Assembly (NCBI RefSeq): GCF_902726565.1
Contig: NZ_CACVAF010000001.1
Location: forward strand, 372,001-436,000
From: Yersinia vastinensis
Lineage (GTDB): Bacteria > Pseudomonadota > Gammaproteobacteria > Enterobacterales > Enterobacteriaceae
Length of the DNA: 64,000 nucleotides
Reading direction: 5' to 3'
Positions within the stretch are counted from its first letter, which is position 1, and each line of letters begins with the position of its first letter. This document shows, in pieces, positions 10,749 to 20,900 of this stretch. The notes under the pieces were generated by a model. That model was given only the letters and a program-made list of their open reading frames with translations. It was not told the origin of the DNA and made no database searches. The translations under genes and the position numbers were made by a program.

Positions 10749-11954
10749 ATGATCATGTCTACACTGAAATGGGTTCGCCGCCGGATAACCCTTAGTTTGC
10801 AGCGAATCTTAAGCACTCGGCGACCTTCTTTGACCGCCTATGCCATTATTTTATTACTGGGTATTGGGGCAAATAATGCAATGGCGGAAGCGCCACTCCC
10901 AGCGGTGACTGTAGCCGTTGTAACTTCGACGATACCAGACAGTGCGTTGCAATATCTTGGTCGGGTGGAAGCTATTCAGGCAGTGGATGTTACGACACGA
11001 ACTGAGGGGTTTATTGCCGCTAGGCTATTTACCGAAGGGCAGATGGTCACACAGGGCGAGCTTTTGTATGAAATTGATCCCGCGTTACATCAGGCCTCAG
11101 TCACTCAGGCGCAGGCGCAGTTAGACAGCGCAACCGCCAGTGCTAACCATGCACAGGTGAATCTCACCCGTTTACAACGCTTGGGCAGTAACCGCTCAGT
11201 GAGCCAAGCGGAAGTCGATGAGGCACAAGCACAGCGGGATATCAACCGGGCTGCGGTGGCTCAGGCACAAGCAAACCTACAAATTCAGCAACTCCAACTC
11301 AGCTTTACGCGCATTACTGCGCCGATCTCCGGCCAGATTGGCCACAGCCGCTTTAATGTTGGTAGCTTGATTAACCCGGCCAGTGGCACGTTGGTGAGTA
11401 TCGTGCAGCTCGATCCTATTCGGGTGGCAATCGCCGTTAATGAACGAGATTACATTACGGCTACCTATCAATTGTCAGCGAAAAATCCATCAACCAGCGA
11501 TAATAGCGCACTGCCGTTTGGGCATTTCACTCCGCGCATCCAATTGGCAAATGGCAAGCAATACCCGGAAACTGGTGTTTTTGAATCTGTTGATAACCAA
11601 ATTGATAAACAGACCGGCACAGTGATAATTCGCACCCGCTTTGCTAATCCACTGCATTTACTCTTACCCGGTGGGGTGGTGAATGTCTCGCTGGCAACAG
11701 AAACGGCAAAAGCGGTGACGGCTATACCGATCGCTGCGTTACAGCAAAATAAGCAGGGCCATTTTGTCTTGGTGGTGACGGATAACGATCAGGTTGAAGT
11801 GCGGCCAGTGACTCTTGGCGCGCAGTTTGAACAGCAATATGAAGTGAAAGAAGGTCTGAATGTCGGCGAGCGCGTTATTGTGTCTGGGCTGCAACATGTC
11901 CGGCCCGGCATGACAGTGAGCGCCAGTATTGCTGCGCCACTGACGGCGAACTAA
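10749..11954 (+). CDS. RND efflux periplasmic adaptor (membrane fusion protein)
   Basis: A 401-residue adaptor of the AcrA/MexE type that would bridge an inner-membrane RND pump to an outer-membrane channel. After a signal-like hydrophobic segment ending near AMA (about residue 50) come the lipoyl half-motif (RTEGFIAARLFTEGQMVTQGE), an alanine/glutamine-rich coiled-coil hairpin (QAQAQLDSATASANHAQ), the second lipoyl half (ITAPISGQIGHS) and the beta-barrel/membrane-proximal domains. There is no lipobox. Two near starts exist, ATG at 10749 and 10755; AAGGA at 10740-10744 serves either. The RND pump follows after 12 bases. Confidence 0.9.
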   Translation: MIMSTLKWVRRRITLSLQRILSTRRPSLTAYAIILLLGIGANNAMAEAPLPAVTVAVVTSTIPDSALQYLGRVEAIQAVDVTTRTEGFIAARLFTEGQMVTQGELLYEIDPALHQASVTQAQAQLDSATASANHAQVNLTRLQRLGSNRSVSQAEVDEAQAQRDINRAAVAQAQANLQIQQLQLSFTRITAPISGQIGHSRFNVGSLINPASGTLVSIVQLDPIRVAIAVNERDYITATYQLSAKNPSTSDNSALPFGHFTPRIQLANGKQYPETGVFESVDNQIDKQTGTVIIRTRFANPLHLLLPGGVVNVSLATETAKAVTAIPIAALQQNKQGHFVLVVTDNDQVEVRPVTLGAQFEQQYEVKEGLNVGERVIVSGLQHVRPGMTVSASIAAPLTAN

Positions 11955-11966
11955 GGGGAAGGCCAG

Positions 11967-14900
11967 ATGCTACATTTCTTTATCCGTCGTCCCAAATTTG
12001 CCATTGTTATTGCGCTGGTGATAACCATCGTTGGCTGGGTGTCATTGCACGTTATTCCCGTGGAGCAATATCCTGATATCACACCGCCAGTGGTATCTGT
12101 CAGTGCGGTTTATCCGGGAGCGAGTGCTCGCGATGTGGCGCAAGCTATTGCCTCACCGCTAGAAGCACAGGTCAATGGCGTCAGCAATATGCTGTATATG
12201 GAGTCCACCAGCGGTAACAACGGCAGCTATCAGTTGAGCATCACGTTCTCCAGTGGGACTGATCCGGATATGGCCGCCGTTGAAGTACAAAACCGTATTT
12301 CTCAGGTGAGCGCTCAACTGCCTGCCGAGGTGAATGAAAACGGTATTTCAGTGCGCAAACGGGCATCGAACCTGTTGTTAGGGGTGAGTGTCTTTTCGCC
12401 GAAACAGACTCATAACGCGCTATTTGTCAGCAACTACACCAGCATTCAGTTGCGTGATGCTATCGCACGTATCAATGGTGTCGGTGATGTGCAGGTGTTT
12501 GGTGCGCGTGATTACAGTATGCGGGTGTGGCTGAATCCACAACGTATGGAGTCACTGAATGTCAGCGTGCAAGATATCATCGCAGCATTACAACAACAGA
12601 ACGTGCAAGCCGCTGCCGGGCAGATTGGTTCGTCACCGTCGACGCCAGACCAGCAGCAAACCCTGACTATCAGTGGGCAAGGGCGGCTTGCCGATCCACA
12701 ACAATTCGCCAATGTGATTATTCGCAGCAACCCGCAGGGCGGGATGATTCGGCTGGGTGATATTGCGCGTGTCGCGCTGGGGGCGCAGAACTATCAGGTT
12801 AGCGCAGCACAAAATCAAACTGAATCTGCATTCTTAGTGGTCTATCCGGTTCCGGGAGCCAATGCGTTAAATGTGGCTAATGGGGTGCGCGATGAGATGG
12901 CTCGTTTGTCGGCGGCTTTCCCACCGGATCTGACGTATGAAATCAACTACGACTCCACGTTACCTGTCACCGCAACCTTGCATGAAATTGCTCTCTCACT
13001 GACATTGACTCTCATTGTGGTATTGGCGGTGGTGTATCTGTTTTTACAAAGTATGCGGGCGACGTTTATTGTCGCGCTCACCATTCCAGTATCGCTGCTG
13101 GGCACGTTTGCAGTGCTTTATGTCTTCGGTTATTCGGCGAATACACTCAGTTTGTTCGCCATTATTCTGGCGCTGACTATTGTGGTGGATGATGCCATTG
13201 TGGTAGTCGAAAACGTTGAGCGCTTGTTATCGAATGATCCTAATCTGACACCCGCGCAAGCCACTAAGCAGGCGATGAGCCAGATTGCAGGGCCGATTAT
13301 TGCCACCACGCTGGTGCTAATGGCGGTATTTGTTCCTATTGCCATTTTACCGGGCATTGTGGGCGAGCTATACCGTCAATTTGCCGTCACCCTTTCGGCG
13401 GCAGTGATCTTATCCAGTATTAATGCGTTGACTCTCAGTCCAGCGCTGTGTGCGGTCTTGCTAAAGCGGCGTACTTTGTCGAATACCGGCGTGTTTGGCG
13501 CTATTAACCGTGGATTAGACCGCGCACGTGATGGGTATGTGGGATTAACAGGCCGTATTAGTCGCCGTGCTGTGTTCAGTATTGCCGCTCTGTTACTGGT
13601 AGGGTTGGCAACTTGGTGGGGTTATACCCGTCTGCCAACTTCATTCCTGCCAGAGGAAGATCAGGGCTATTTCTTCGTCAGTTTGCAACTGCCGGATGGC
13701 GCTTCGTTGAATCGTACTCAGACGGTCATGGATCAGATGTATCAGCAGGTGACGGCCAATGACGCCGTTGAAGATGTGATAAAAATCACCGGCTTTAGTT
13801 TGCTCAGTGGTAATAACTCGCCCAATGCCGGTTTTGCCATTGTCATGCTGAAACCTTGGGGGCAACGACCTCATATTGATCAGGTGCTGGCCAATATTCA
13901 GGCCAATTTAGCCACTATTCCTTCGGCGACGATTATGGCGGTGAATCCGCCAGCCATTGCTGGGTTGGGGAATGCTTCAGGTTTTGATTTGCGTATTCAG
14001 GCTCTGTTGGGGCAATCACCACAGGAGCTGGCACAGGTGAGTCAGGGGATTATATTTGCCGCCAACCAAGACCCGAAACTCAGCCGAGTATTTACCACCT
14101 TCAGTGCCTCAGTACCTGAAGTCAATCTGAGCATTGATAGGGATCGCGCCGCATTATTACAAGTGCCTGTCAGCCGCATTTTCCAGACGTTGCAAACATC
14201 ACTGGGTGGGATGAATGCGGGTGATTTCACACTGAATAACCGTATGTTCCGAGTGCAATTACAAAATGATATGGATTTCCGCCAGCGTACTGCGCAGATA
14301 AATAGTATGAATGTGCGCAGTGATAATGGAGCATTGGTCAGTTTGGCCAACTTGGTCACGCTAACACCTTCTGTTGGCGCTCCCTTTATCAGCCATTTTA
14401 ACCAGTTCCCTTCGGTGACGGTTAACGGTTCTGCGGCTGATGGAGCCAGCTCCGGTCAGGCCATGGCGGCGATGGAGGCACTATTAGCACAGAATTTACC
14501 GCAGGGTTACAGCTACAGCTGGAGTGGCATGTCATGGCAAGAGCAGCAAACGGGCGGGCAGGTGGTCTTTATTTATCTGGCGGCGTTGGTGTTCGCCTAC
14601 CTGTTCTTGGTGGCCCAATATGAAAGCTGGAGTATCCCGCTGGTGGTCATTCTCTCGGTCGTCTTTGCTGTGGGAGGGGCGGTTGCTGGGTTATCAGCCA
14701 TGGGCTTTGCTAACGATGTCTATGCACAGATAGGCTTAGTGCTACTCATAGGGCTGGCGGCTAAGAATGCGATATTAATTGTCGAATTCGCCAAAGCACG
14801 GCGAGAAGAGGGCGCGACGATTGCACAAGCGGCCCAAGACGGCGCCAAGCAGCGTTTTCGTGCGGTAATGATGACGGCAATCTCCTTTATCCTCGGTGTG

Positions 14901-15092
14901 ATGCCACTGGTCTTTGCCAGTGGTGCGGGGGCGATGAGCCGTCAGATCATTGGTATCACGGTGTTTGGTGGCATGTTAATGGCTACTGCCGTGGGGATTT
15001 TGTTTATTCCTGCGCTCTATTTACATGTTCAGCGGCTACGGGAATGGACCAAAACACGCAAGCCCCCTTCGGATGAAGGGCCGCAAGCGTAA
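11967..15092 (+). CDS. RND multidrug efflux pump (HAE1 family)
   Basis: A 1041-residue AcrB/MexF-type inner-membrane transporter that exports drugs or other amphiphiles using the proton gradient. It starts with the typical FFIRRPKFA helix and has two large periplasmic loops and a 12-helix plan. The proton-relay aspartate pair is present in [14 protein letters not shown], and the later relay region shows [15 protein letters not shown] with the conserved Lys and Asn. It is encoded 12 bases after its adaptor. No outer-membrane factor follows, so it probably uses TolC from elsewhere. Substrate specificity cannot be read from sequence. Confidence 0.93.
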   Translation: MLHFFIRRPKFAIVIALVITIVGWVSLHVIPVEQYPDITPPVVSVSAVYPGASARDVAQAIASPLEAQVNGVSNMLYMESTSGNNGSYQLSITFSSGTDPDMAAVEVQNRISQVSAQLPAEVNENGISVRKRASNLLLGVSVFSPKQTHNALFVSNYTSIQLRDAIARINGVGDVQVFGARDYSMRVWLNPQRMESLNVSVQDIIAALQQQNVQAAAGQIGSSPSTPDQQQTLTISGQGRLADPQQFANVIIRSNPQGGMIRLGDIARVALGAQNYQVSAAQNQTESAFLVVYPVPGANALNVANGVRDEMARLSAAFPPDLTYEINYDSTLPVTATLHEIALSLTLTLIVVLAVVYLFLQSMRATFIVALTIPVSLLGTFAVLYVFGYSANTLSLFAIILALTIVVDDAIVVVENVERLLSNDPNLTPAQATKQAMSQIAGPIIATTLVLMAVFVPIAILPGIVGELYRQFAVTLSAAVILSSINALTLSPALCAVLLKRRTLSNTGVFGAINRGLDRARDGYVGLTGRISRRAVFSIAALLLVGLATWWGYTRLPTSFLPEEDQGYFFVSLQLPDGASLNRTQTVMDQMYQQVTANDAVEDVIKITGFSLLSGNNSPNAGFAIVMLKPWGQRPHIDQVLANIQANLATIPSATIMAVNPPAIAGLGNASGFDLRIQALLGQSPQELAQVSQGIIFAANQDPKLSRVFTTFSASVPEVNLSIDRDRAALLQVPVSRIFQTLQTSLGGMNAGDFTLNNRMFRVQLQNDMDFRQRTAQINSMNVRSDNGALVSLANLVTLTPSVGAPFISHFNQFPSVTVNGSAADGASSGQAMAAMEALLAQNLPQGYSYSWSGMSWQEQQTGGQVVFIYLAALVFAYLFLVAQYESWSIPLVVILSVVFAVGGAVAGLSAMGFANDVYAQIGLVLLIGLAAKNAILIVEFAKARREEGATIAQAAQDGAKQRFRAVMMTAISFILGVMPLVFASGAGAMSRQIIGITVFGGMLMATAVGILFIPALYLHVQRLREWTKTRKPPSDEGPQA

Positions 15093-15108
15093 ATATTGGC
15101 CTACTGAG

Positions 15109-15133
15109 ATGTCACCTCGTGATGGGGTGACAT
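15109..15133 (+). terminator. Hairpin after the RND pump
   Basis: Perfect 8-base arms ATGTCACC and GGTGACAT around a 9-base loop, 17 bases after the stop codon. No T run follows, so it is only a candidate transcript end. Confidence 0.4.
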
Positions 15134-15320
15134 TGCTGCCGCATCTTCGTGCATTTGCCTCTAAAAAGGGCGTACTGTCAGTGCCTCCCTCTTACCACAT
15201 GCTCATTTCTCATTACACAAAGTACGGCTATTACTGCCAATTTGTGGGTGCCTGCTATTTGGTACAAACCTTGCTTTAGCCATAGACCGTACTATTACTG
15301 GCAAATGGCAGGGATAAGGT

Positions 15321-16706
15321 ATGTCACAGGCGAAACAGGCTCCGGAATTAAAACGTACATTAGGTAGTTTTCAGTTGTGGGGGATTGCTGTCGGATTGGT
15401 TATTTCCGGCGAGTATTTTGGCTGGAGTTATGGTTGGGCGCAGGCGGGAACTTTAGGATTCCTGTTTACGGCATTGGGTGTTGCGGCCATGTATACCGCA
15501 TTTATTTTTAGTTTTACCGAGTTAACCACTTCTATTCCCCATGCCGGGGGGCCATTTGCTTATGCCCACCGTGCTTTTGGCCCTACTGGTGGCTTTATTG
15601 CGGGCCTCGCAACATTGATTGAGTTTGTATTTGCACCGCCTGCTATTGCGATGGCTATTGGTGCCTATATTAATGTGCAATTCCCCGCCATTGATCCCAA
15701 ATGGGTCGCTGTTGGGGCTTATCTGGTGTTTATGTCACTGAATATTTTGGGCGTCAGTATTGCCGCCACATTTGAACTCTTGGTCACAATATTAGCGATT
15801 TTTGAATTACTGGTATTTATGGGCGTGGTGGCGCCGGGATTTGAGGCCAGCCATTTTGTGAAAGGGGGCTGGGCTGGTGCGGATACCTTTAGTCTGGGGG
15901 CTATGTCGGGGATTTTTGCCGCAATTCCTTTTGCTATCTGGTTTTTCCTGGCAATTGAAGGTGCGTCGATGGCGGCTGAAGAAGCTAAAGACCCACAGCG
16001 CACGATCCCGCGTGCTTTTATCTGCGGTATTCTGACATTAGTGGTACTGGCTCTCGGTGTGATGGTTTTTGCCGGCGGCGTGGGGGACTGGACGAAGTTA
16101 TCCAATATTAATGACCCTCTACCACAAGCGATGAAAATTATAGTGGGCAGTGACAGTGGTTGGCTGCATATGCTGGTATGGCTTGGGTTATTTGGCCTAA
16201 TAGCCTCTTTCCACGGCATAATTATGGGATATTCACGTCAGATTTTTGCTTTGGCTCGTGCTGGATATTTACCTAAACCTCTGGCAACCGTTAATCGGCG
16301 TTTCCGTACCCCGCATCTGGCGATATTAGCCGGTGGAGTGGTGGGGATTGCGGCAATTTTCTCCGATTCGCTGATTGTCATTGGTGGCATGCCGCTGACA
16401 GCCAATATCGTGACAATGTCCGTTTTTGGTGCCATCGTGATGTATATCACCTCGATGTTGTCGTTATTTAAACTCAGGCAAACCGAACCTCGGCTCACTC
16501 GTCCATTCTCGGCTCCCTTCTATCCGTTTGCCCCTGCATTAGCATTGGTTCTGGCAGTCGTCTGCTTGGTGGCAATGATCTATTACAACCCATTGTTGGC
16601 GCTGATATTCGCCGGAATGATGTTGGTTGGTTATATTTACTTCCGTCTGACCCACAGTTCACGGGCGGCGGCTGCATTCGATCCGCAACTGAGTGGTGCT
16701 GAGTGA
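15321..16706 (+). CDS. eat: Ethanolamine permease (APC superfamily)
   Basis: A 461-residue inner-membrane amino-acid/polyamine/organocation transporter with about 12 helices. LVISGEYFGWSYGWAQAGT at the N-terminus, IPHAGGPFAYAHRAFGP and FLAIEGASMAAEEAKDP are typical of the ethanolamine permease subfamily. It is followed by eutB and eutC on the same strand, which supports ethanolamine as substrate. CAGGGA lies 6 bases before the ATG. It would bring ethanolamine in without the bacterial microcompartment machinery, none of which is present here. Confidence 0.92.
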   Translation: MSQAKQAPELKRTLGSFQLWGIAVGLVISGEYFGWSYGWAQAGTLGFLFTALGVAAMYTAFIFSFTELTTSIPHAGGPFAYAHRAFGPTGGFIAGLATLIEFVFAPPAIAMAIGAYINVQFPAIDPKWVAVGAYLVFMSLNILGVSIAATFELLVTILAIFELLVFMGVVAPGFEASHFVKGGWAGADTFSLGAMSGIFAAIPFAIWFFLAIEGASMAAEEAKDPQRTIPRAFICGILTLVVLALGVMVFAGGVGDWTKLSNINDPLPQAMKIIVGSDSGWLHMLVWLGLFGLIASFHGIIMGYSRQIFALARAGYLPKPLATVNRRFRTPHLAILAGGVVGIAAIFSDSLIVIGGMPLTANIVTMSVFGAIVMYITSMLSLFKLRQTEPRLTRPFSAPFYPFAPALALVLAVVCLVAMIYYNPLLALIFAGMMLVGYIYFRLTHSSRAAAAFDPQLSGAE

Positions 16707-16742
16707 TATTGCATTCGTAATGTAGACGTCATGATGATTATT

Positions 16743-16762
16743 CAGGCTGCTTCGGCGGCCTG
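16743..16762 (+). promoter_or_regulatory. Stable UUCG-loop hairpin between eat and eutB
   Basis: CAGGCTGC, TTCG, GCGGCCTG: an 8-bp stem (one G-T pair) closed by a TTCG tetraloop, 20 bases before the eutB start. There is no T run after it. It may protect or process the transcript, or modulate eutB expression relative to the permease. Confidence 0.6.
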
Positions 16763-16781
16763 CTAAGTTAAGGGACGCGTT

Positions 16782-18173
16782 ATGTACCAGACAACGTTGA
16801 GCCATCGTCGCTATCATTTTGGTGATTTGCGCGATTTGATGGCGAAAGCTTCACCCGCACGTTCAGGGGATTATTTGGCGGGTGTTGCGGCGCAAACGGC
16901 TGAAGAGCGCATAGCGGCACGTATGGCATTGGCCGATGTGCCGTTAAAAAACTTTCTACAGCAAATGCTGATTCCTTATGAGCAGGATGAAGTCACGCGC
17001 TTGATCATTGATACGCACTCCCAGTTGGCTTTTGCCCCGATAGCACACCTGACGGTGGGGGATTTTCGTGATTGGTTGCTCAGTGAGCAAACAGACAGTG
17101 CGACGTTGGCACAAGTCAGTGCGGGTATTACCCCGGAAATGGCAGCTGCAGTGAGCAAAATCATGCGCAACCAAGATTTGATTCTGGTAGCGAAGAAATG
17201 CTGTGTTATCACTCGGTTTCGTAACACCATTGGCCTACCGGGCCATTTAAGTGTGCGACTACAACCTAATCACCCTACGGACAGCTTGCAGGGGATTGCG
17301 GCCAGCATGCTCGATGGCCTGCTGTATGGCAGTGGCGATGCCGTGATTGGCATTAATCCTGCCAGTGACAGTTTGCCGTTGCTGGAGAAACTGAATTATA
17401 TGCTGGATGATGTGATCCACCGCTTTGAGATCCCAACCCAATCTTGCGTGTTAACCCATGTTACTAACACCCTTAAACTGATAGAGCGCGGCACGCCGGT
17501 TGATCTGGTTTTTCAGTCAATTGCAGGCAGTGAAGCCGCCAATGCCGGTTTTGGTATCAATCTCGCTTTAATTGAGGAAGCGCAACTGGCGGCCCTGAGC
17601 CTTAAGCGCGGCACGGTGGGCGAAAATGTGATGTATTTTGAGACCGGGCAGGGGAGTTGCTTGTCGGCAAATGCCCATTTTGGTGTAGATCAGCAAACCT
17701 GCGAAGCCCGCGCCTACGCCATTGCCCGCCGGTTCTCTCCATTGTTGACCAATACCGTGGTCGGTTTTATCGGGCCAGAATATCTCTATGATGGAAAGCA
17801 GATTATCCGTGCGGGCTTAGAAGACCATTTTTGCGGCAAGCTGCTGGGAGTCCCGCTTGGTTGTGATGTTTGCTACACCAATCATGCCGAAGCGGATCAG
17901 GATGATATGGATACCCTCTTGACCTTACTGGGGGCGGCGGGATTGACCTTTATGATGGGGATCCCAGGTGCTGATGACATTATGCTGAATTATCAAAGTA
18001 CCTCCTTCCATGATGCGCTCTATATTCGCCAATTGCTCGGTTTAAAACATGCTCCTGAGTTTGGTTTATGGTTGGAAAAAATGAATATTATGGATGCACA
18101 TGGGCAGTTGCGTGACACCGCGATGAATCATCCACTTTTGGCTCAGTTGCCTCAATTGGAGGTCGCCCCATGA
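16782..18173 (+). CDS. eutB: Ethanolamine ammonia-lyase large subunit
   Basis: EutB is the catalytic subunit of the adenosylcobalamin-dependent enzyme that splits ethanolamine to acetaldehyde and ammonia. The 463-residue protein carries the characteristic TIM-barrel segments: MLDGLLYGSGDAVIGINPA, FQSIAGSEAANAGFG, MYFETGQGSCLSANAH, CDVCYTNHAEADQDD and MGIPGADDIMLNYQ. AAGGGA precedes the ATG by 6 bases. It sits 75 bases after the permease and overlaps eutC by 4 bases. No reactivating factor EutA or aldehyde dehydrogenase EutE is adjacent. Confidence 0.97.
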   Translation: MYQTTLSHRRYHFGDLRDLMAKASPARSGDYLAGVAAQTAEERIAARMALADVPLKNFLQQMLIPYEQDEVTRLIIDTHSQLAFAPIAHLTVGDFRDWLLSEQTDSATLAQVSAGITPEMAAAVSKIMRNQDLILVAKKCCVITRFRNTIGLPGHLSVRLQPNHPTDSLQGIAASMLDGLLYGSGDAVIGINPASDSLPLLEKLNYMLDDVIHRFEIPTQSCVLTHVTNTLKLIERGTPVDLVFQSIAGSEAANAGFGINLALIEEAQLAALSLKRGTVGENVMYFETGQGSCLSANAHFGVDQQTCEARAYAIARRFSPLLTNTVVGFIGPEYLYDGKQIIRAGLEDHFCGKLLGVPLGCDVCYTNHAEADQDDMDTLLTLLGAAGLTFMMGIPGADDIMLNYQSTSFHDALYIRQLLGLKHAPEFGLWLEKMNIMDAHGQLRDTAMNHPLLAQLPQLEVAP

Positions 18174-18985
18174 GTCCTAAGCATGATTTACTGCACTGTA
18201 ACCCTTGGGCAGGCTTGCGGCAATTTACGGCAGCCCGTATCGCTCTAGGTCGCACCGGTGCCAGTTTACCGACCAGTGAGTTGCTCAAATTCGGCTTGGC
18301 GCATGCGCAAGCACGCGATGCGGTGCATCAGCCCTTTCTCAGCGAAGATCTTGCCAGTCAATTAGCTGGCTTAGGGTTAACCACCATTACCGTGAACAGT
18401 GCTGCACCAGAACGTTCCACTTATCTGTGTCGCCCGGATCTGGGGCGACAACTGTCGCAGCCAAGTCGTGAACAGTTGTGCGCATGGCCTGATAAGCAAG
18501 CGGATGTTTTGCTGGTAATTGGTGATGGCTTATCATCCAAGGCGGTACACCGACAGGCAATTCCTCTGGTTGAAGCCTTACTGCCTTATTTGCAGACACT
18601 TGGCTTATCACTAGCTCCGGTGGTATTGGCTCATCAATCCAGAGTGGCATTGGGCGATGATGCCGGGGAGTGTTTGCAGGCCAAAGCGGTGGTTATTTTG
18701 ATTGGTGAAAGACCGGGTCTCTCTTCCCCTGATAGCTTAGGTGTCTATATGACTTGGGGGCCTAATACCCAACGGTTGGAATCGGAGCGTAACTGTATTT
18801 CGAATATTCGACCAGAGGGGCTGGATTATCCTCAAGCGGCATTTAGGTTGGCATGGTTGTTAGAGCAATCTTTCCAGCGGCGTCTATCTGGTGTGCAGCT
18901 TAAAGATGAAAGTGATAACCCTGCATTATACGGGGGCGTAAGGCCCGCTTATATAACGGGCGACTCAACTAGTATATCTAACTGA
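18170..18985 (+). CDS. eutC: Ethanolamine ammonia-lyase small subunit
   Basis: EutC provides most of the cobalamin-binding surface of ethanolamine ammonia-lyase. The 271-residue protein has the family's ARIALGRTGASLPT region, LVIGDGLSSKAV, IGERPGLSSPDSLGVYMTWGP and NCISNIRPEGL. Its ATG overlaps the eutB stop (ATGA), and GGAGGT lies 6 bases upstream, so stoichiometric synthesis with EutB is expected. An intrinsic terminator follows at 19002-19030. Confidence 0.97.
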   Translation: MSPKHDLLHCNPWAGLRQFTAARIALGRTGASLPTSELLKFGLAHAQARDAVHQPFLSEDLASQLAGLGLTTITVNSAAPERSTYLCRPDLGRQLSQPSREQLCAWPDKQADVLLVIGDGLSSKAVHRQAIPLVEALLPYLQTLGLSLAPVVLAHQSRVALGDDAGECLQAKAVVILIGERPGLSSPDSLGVYMTWGPNTQRLESERNCISNIRPEGLDYPQAAFRLAWLLEQSFQRRLSGVQLKDESDNPALYGGVRPAYITGDSTSISN

Positions 18986-19001
18986 TTAATCAAACTAAAA
19001 T

Positions 19002-19030
19002 GGCGGAAAAATTCACTTTCGCCCTCTTTT
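19002..19030 (+). terminator. Intrinsic terminator after eutC
   Basis: GGCGGAAA pairs with TTTCGCC across a short loop (one bulged G), followed by CTCTTTT. It closes the eat-eutBC operon. Confidence 0.65.
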
Positions 19031-19229
19031 ATCGCTTATCAAACATGCATTTTAGATAATATTACGTTAACATATCTAATGATTGCAGGTTGAACCATCC
19101 TACACATCTCCTCGTTTACAACTATTCTTATAAATACCTCACAAAATTTGAATTTTCATCAAAATGACTGCGCGTCACTCTTTTCATGCTTTATGCAGTG
19201 GAGTTATTGGGAACATAAAGGAAGAAAAA

Positions 19230-20732
19230 ATGGGACTACGAAGAAAAAGCGTTAAACCGATGCAAATCAATGATATTACGATCATTGATGATGCCAAACT
19301 AAAGAAAGCTATCACTGCCGCGGCGTTGGGTAATGCCATGGAGTGGTTCGATTTTGGTGTGTATGGTTTTGTCGCATTCGCACTTGGACAAGTATTTTTC
19401 CCTGGTGCTGACCCTGGTATTCAAATGATCGCGGCATTGGCGACCTTTTCTGTGCCTTTCTTGGTGCGGCCTTTGGGCGGCATATTCTTTGGGGCGCTGG
19501 GCGATAAATATGGGCGGCAGAAAGTCCTGTCAGTTACCATTATTATTATGTCGGTCAGTACCTTCTGTATTGGTCTGATTCCCTCCTATGCCTCGATAGG
19601 GATATGGGCGCCGATATTGCTGTTACTGGCGAAATTGGCGCAGGGCTTCTCTGTTGGGGGGGAATATACCGGCGCCGCGATTTTTGTTGCTGAATATTCG
19701 CCGGACAGAAAACGGGGTTTTCTCGGCAGTTGGCTGGATTTTGGTTCCATCGCCGGTTTTGTGCTTGGCGCGGGGGTCGTGCTGCTGATTTCCAGTATTG
19801 TGGGAGAAGCCAGCTTCCTTGAATGGGGATGGCGTATTCCGTTCTTTGTTGCGGCTCCATTGGGGTTAATTGGTATTTACCTGCGTCATGCACTGGAAGA
19901 GACACCTACTTTCCAGCAGCACGTAGATAAAATGGACAATGACTCGCGACACAGCATTGCCCAGCCCCCGAAAGTCTCTTTTCGTGAAATTCTCACGAAG
20001 CAATGGAAGAATCTGGCTATTTGCGTGGGTATGGTGATGGCAACGAATGTCACTTATTACATGCTGTTGACCTATATGCCAAGCTACCTGTCGCACAGCC
20101 TGCATTATTCGGAAGATCACGGTGTATTGATCATTATTGCCATTATGTTGGGGATGCTATTTGTTCAGCCGGTAATGGGATTAATGAGCGACAGAATTGG
20201 TCGCAAACCTTTTGTTATTTTCGGCAGTATCGGGTTATTTATTCTTGCCATTCCTAGCTTTATTCTGATTAACAGCGGAATTATTGGCTTGATATTTTGT
20301 GGCTTGCTGATTCTGGCCATTTTACTTAACTGCTTTACCGGTGTGGCGGCGTCGACATTGCCAGCGATGTTCCCAACGCATATTCGCTATAGCGCATTAG
20401 CCATTGCTTTTAATATCTCCGTACTGGTTGCGGGCCTGACACCTACGGCTGCAGCTTGGTTGGTGGAAACGACGCAAAACCTGTTTATGCCTGCTTATTA
20501 TTTGATGATTGTGGCCATCATTGGTTTGGTGACGGGGATCTTTATGAAAGAGACAGCGAATAAACCACTGAAAGGAGCGACTCCCGCTGCATCAGACAGG
20601 GCAGAGGCAAAAGAGATATTGCAGGAACACCATGACAATATCGAACAGAATATTGAAGACATTGACCAGCAAATTGCTGAACTTGAGAAAAAGAGAAAGA
20701 ACCTGATTGCCCAGCACCCAGATATTAATTAA
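19230..20732 (+). CDS. proP: Proline/glycine betaine:H+ symporter ProP
   Basis: ProP imports proline, betaine and other osmoprotectants when osmolality rises. The 500-residue major facilitator protein is nearly co-linear with E. coli ProP, including GNAMEWFDFGVYGFVA, GDKYGRQK, GFSVGGEYTGA and the VSFREI loop. The cytoplasmic C-terminus (about 450-500) has the heptad pattern of the ProP coiled coil (EILQEHHDNIEQNIEDIDQQ). I chose the ATG at 19230 because AAGGAAG precedes it and the product then starts like ProP; 22 upstream in-frame codons are not family-like. It is followed by a strong terminator. Confidence 0.96.
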   Translation: MGLRRKSVKPMQINDITIIDDAKLKKAITAAALGNAMEWFDFGVYGFVAFALGQVFFPGADPGIQMIAALATFSVPFLVRPLGGIFFGALGDKYGRQKVLSVTIIIMSVSTFCIGLIPSYASIGIWAPILLLLAKLAQGFSVGGEYTGAAIFVAEYSPDRKRGFLGSWLDFGSIAGFVLGAGVVLLISSIVGEASFLEWGWRIPFFVAAPLGLIGIYLRHALEETPTFQQHVDKMDNDSRHSIAQPPKVSFREILTKQWKNLAICVGMVMATNVTYYMLLTYMPSYLSHSLHYSEDHGVLIIIAIMLGMLFVQPVMGLMSDRIGRKPFVIFGSIGLFILAIPSFILINSGIIGLIFCGLLILAILLNCFTGVAASTLPAMFPTHIRYSALAIAFNISVLVAGLTPTAAAWLVETTQNLFMPAYYLMIVAIIGLVTGIFMKETANKPLKGATPAASDRAEAKEILQEHHDNIEQNIEDIDQQIAELEKKRKNLIAQHPDIN

Positions 20733-20828
20733 GGCGTACTGTGGGTTACATCACGGTTTCAATTTGACTCAGATCAATAAAAGTCAATTCTATACAGTGA
20801 CTTACCTTTCTTTTCAAATCTGTCTTTG

Positions 20829-20856
20829 ACCCTCCCCTTGGGGGAGGGTTTATCTT
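20829..20856 (+). terminator. Intrinsic terminator after proP
   Basis: CCCTCCCC and GGGGAGGG form a perfect 8-bp stem with a 3-base loop, followed by TTTATCTT. It lies about 100 bases past the proP stop and 45 bases before the next start. Confidence 0.8.
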
Positions 20857-20900
20857 ACTTATCATTATTGCTACTTCTCTTTATACCCTTAAAGGAATCC

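Noticed and set aside
15719-16219. 166-residue frame opposite the ethanolamine permease
   Set aside because: Low-complexity mirror of a membrane-protein gene; not a real gene.
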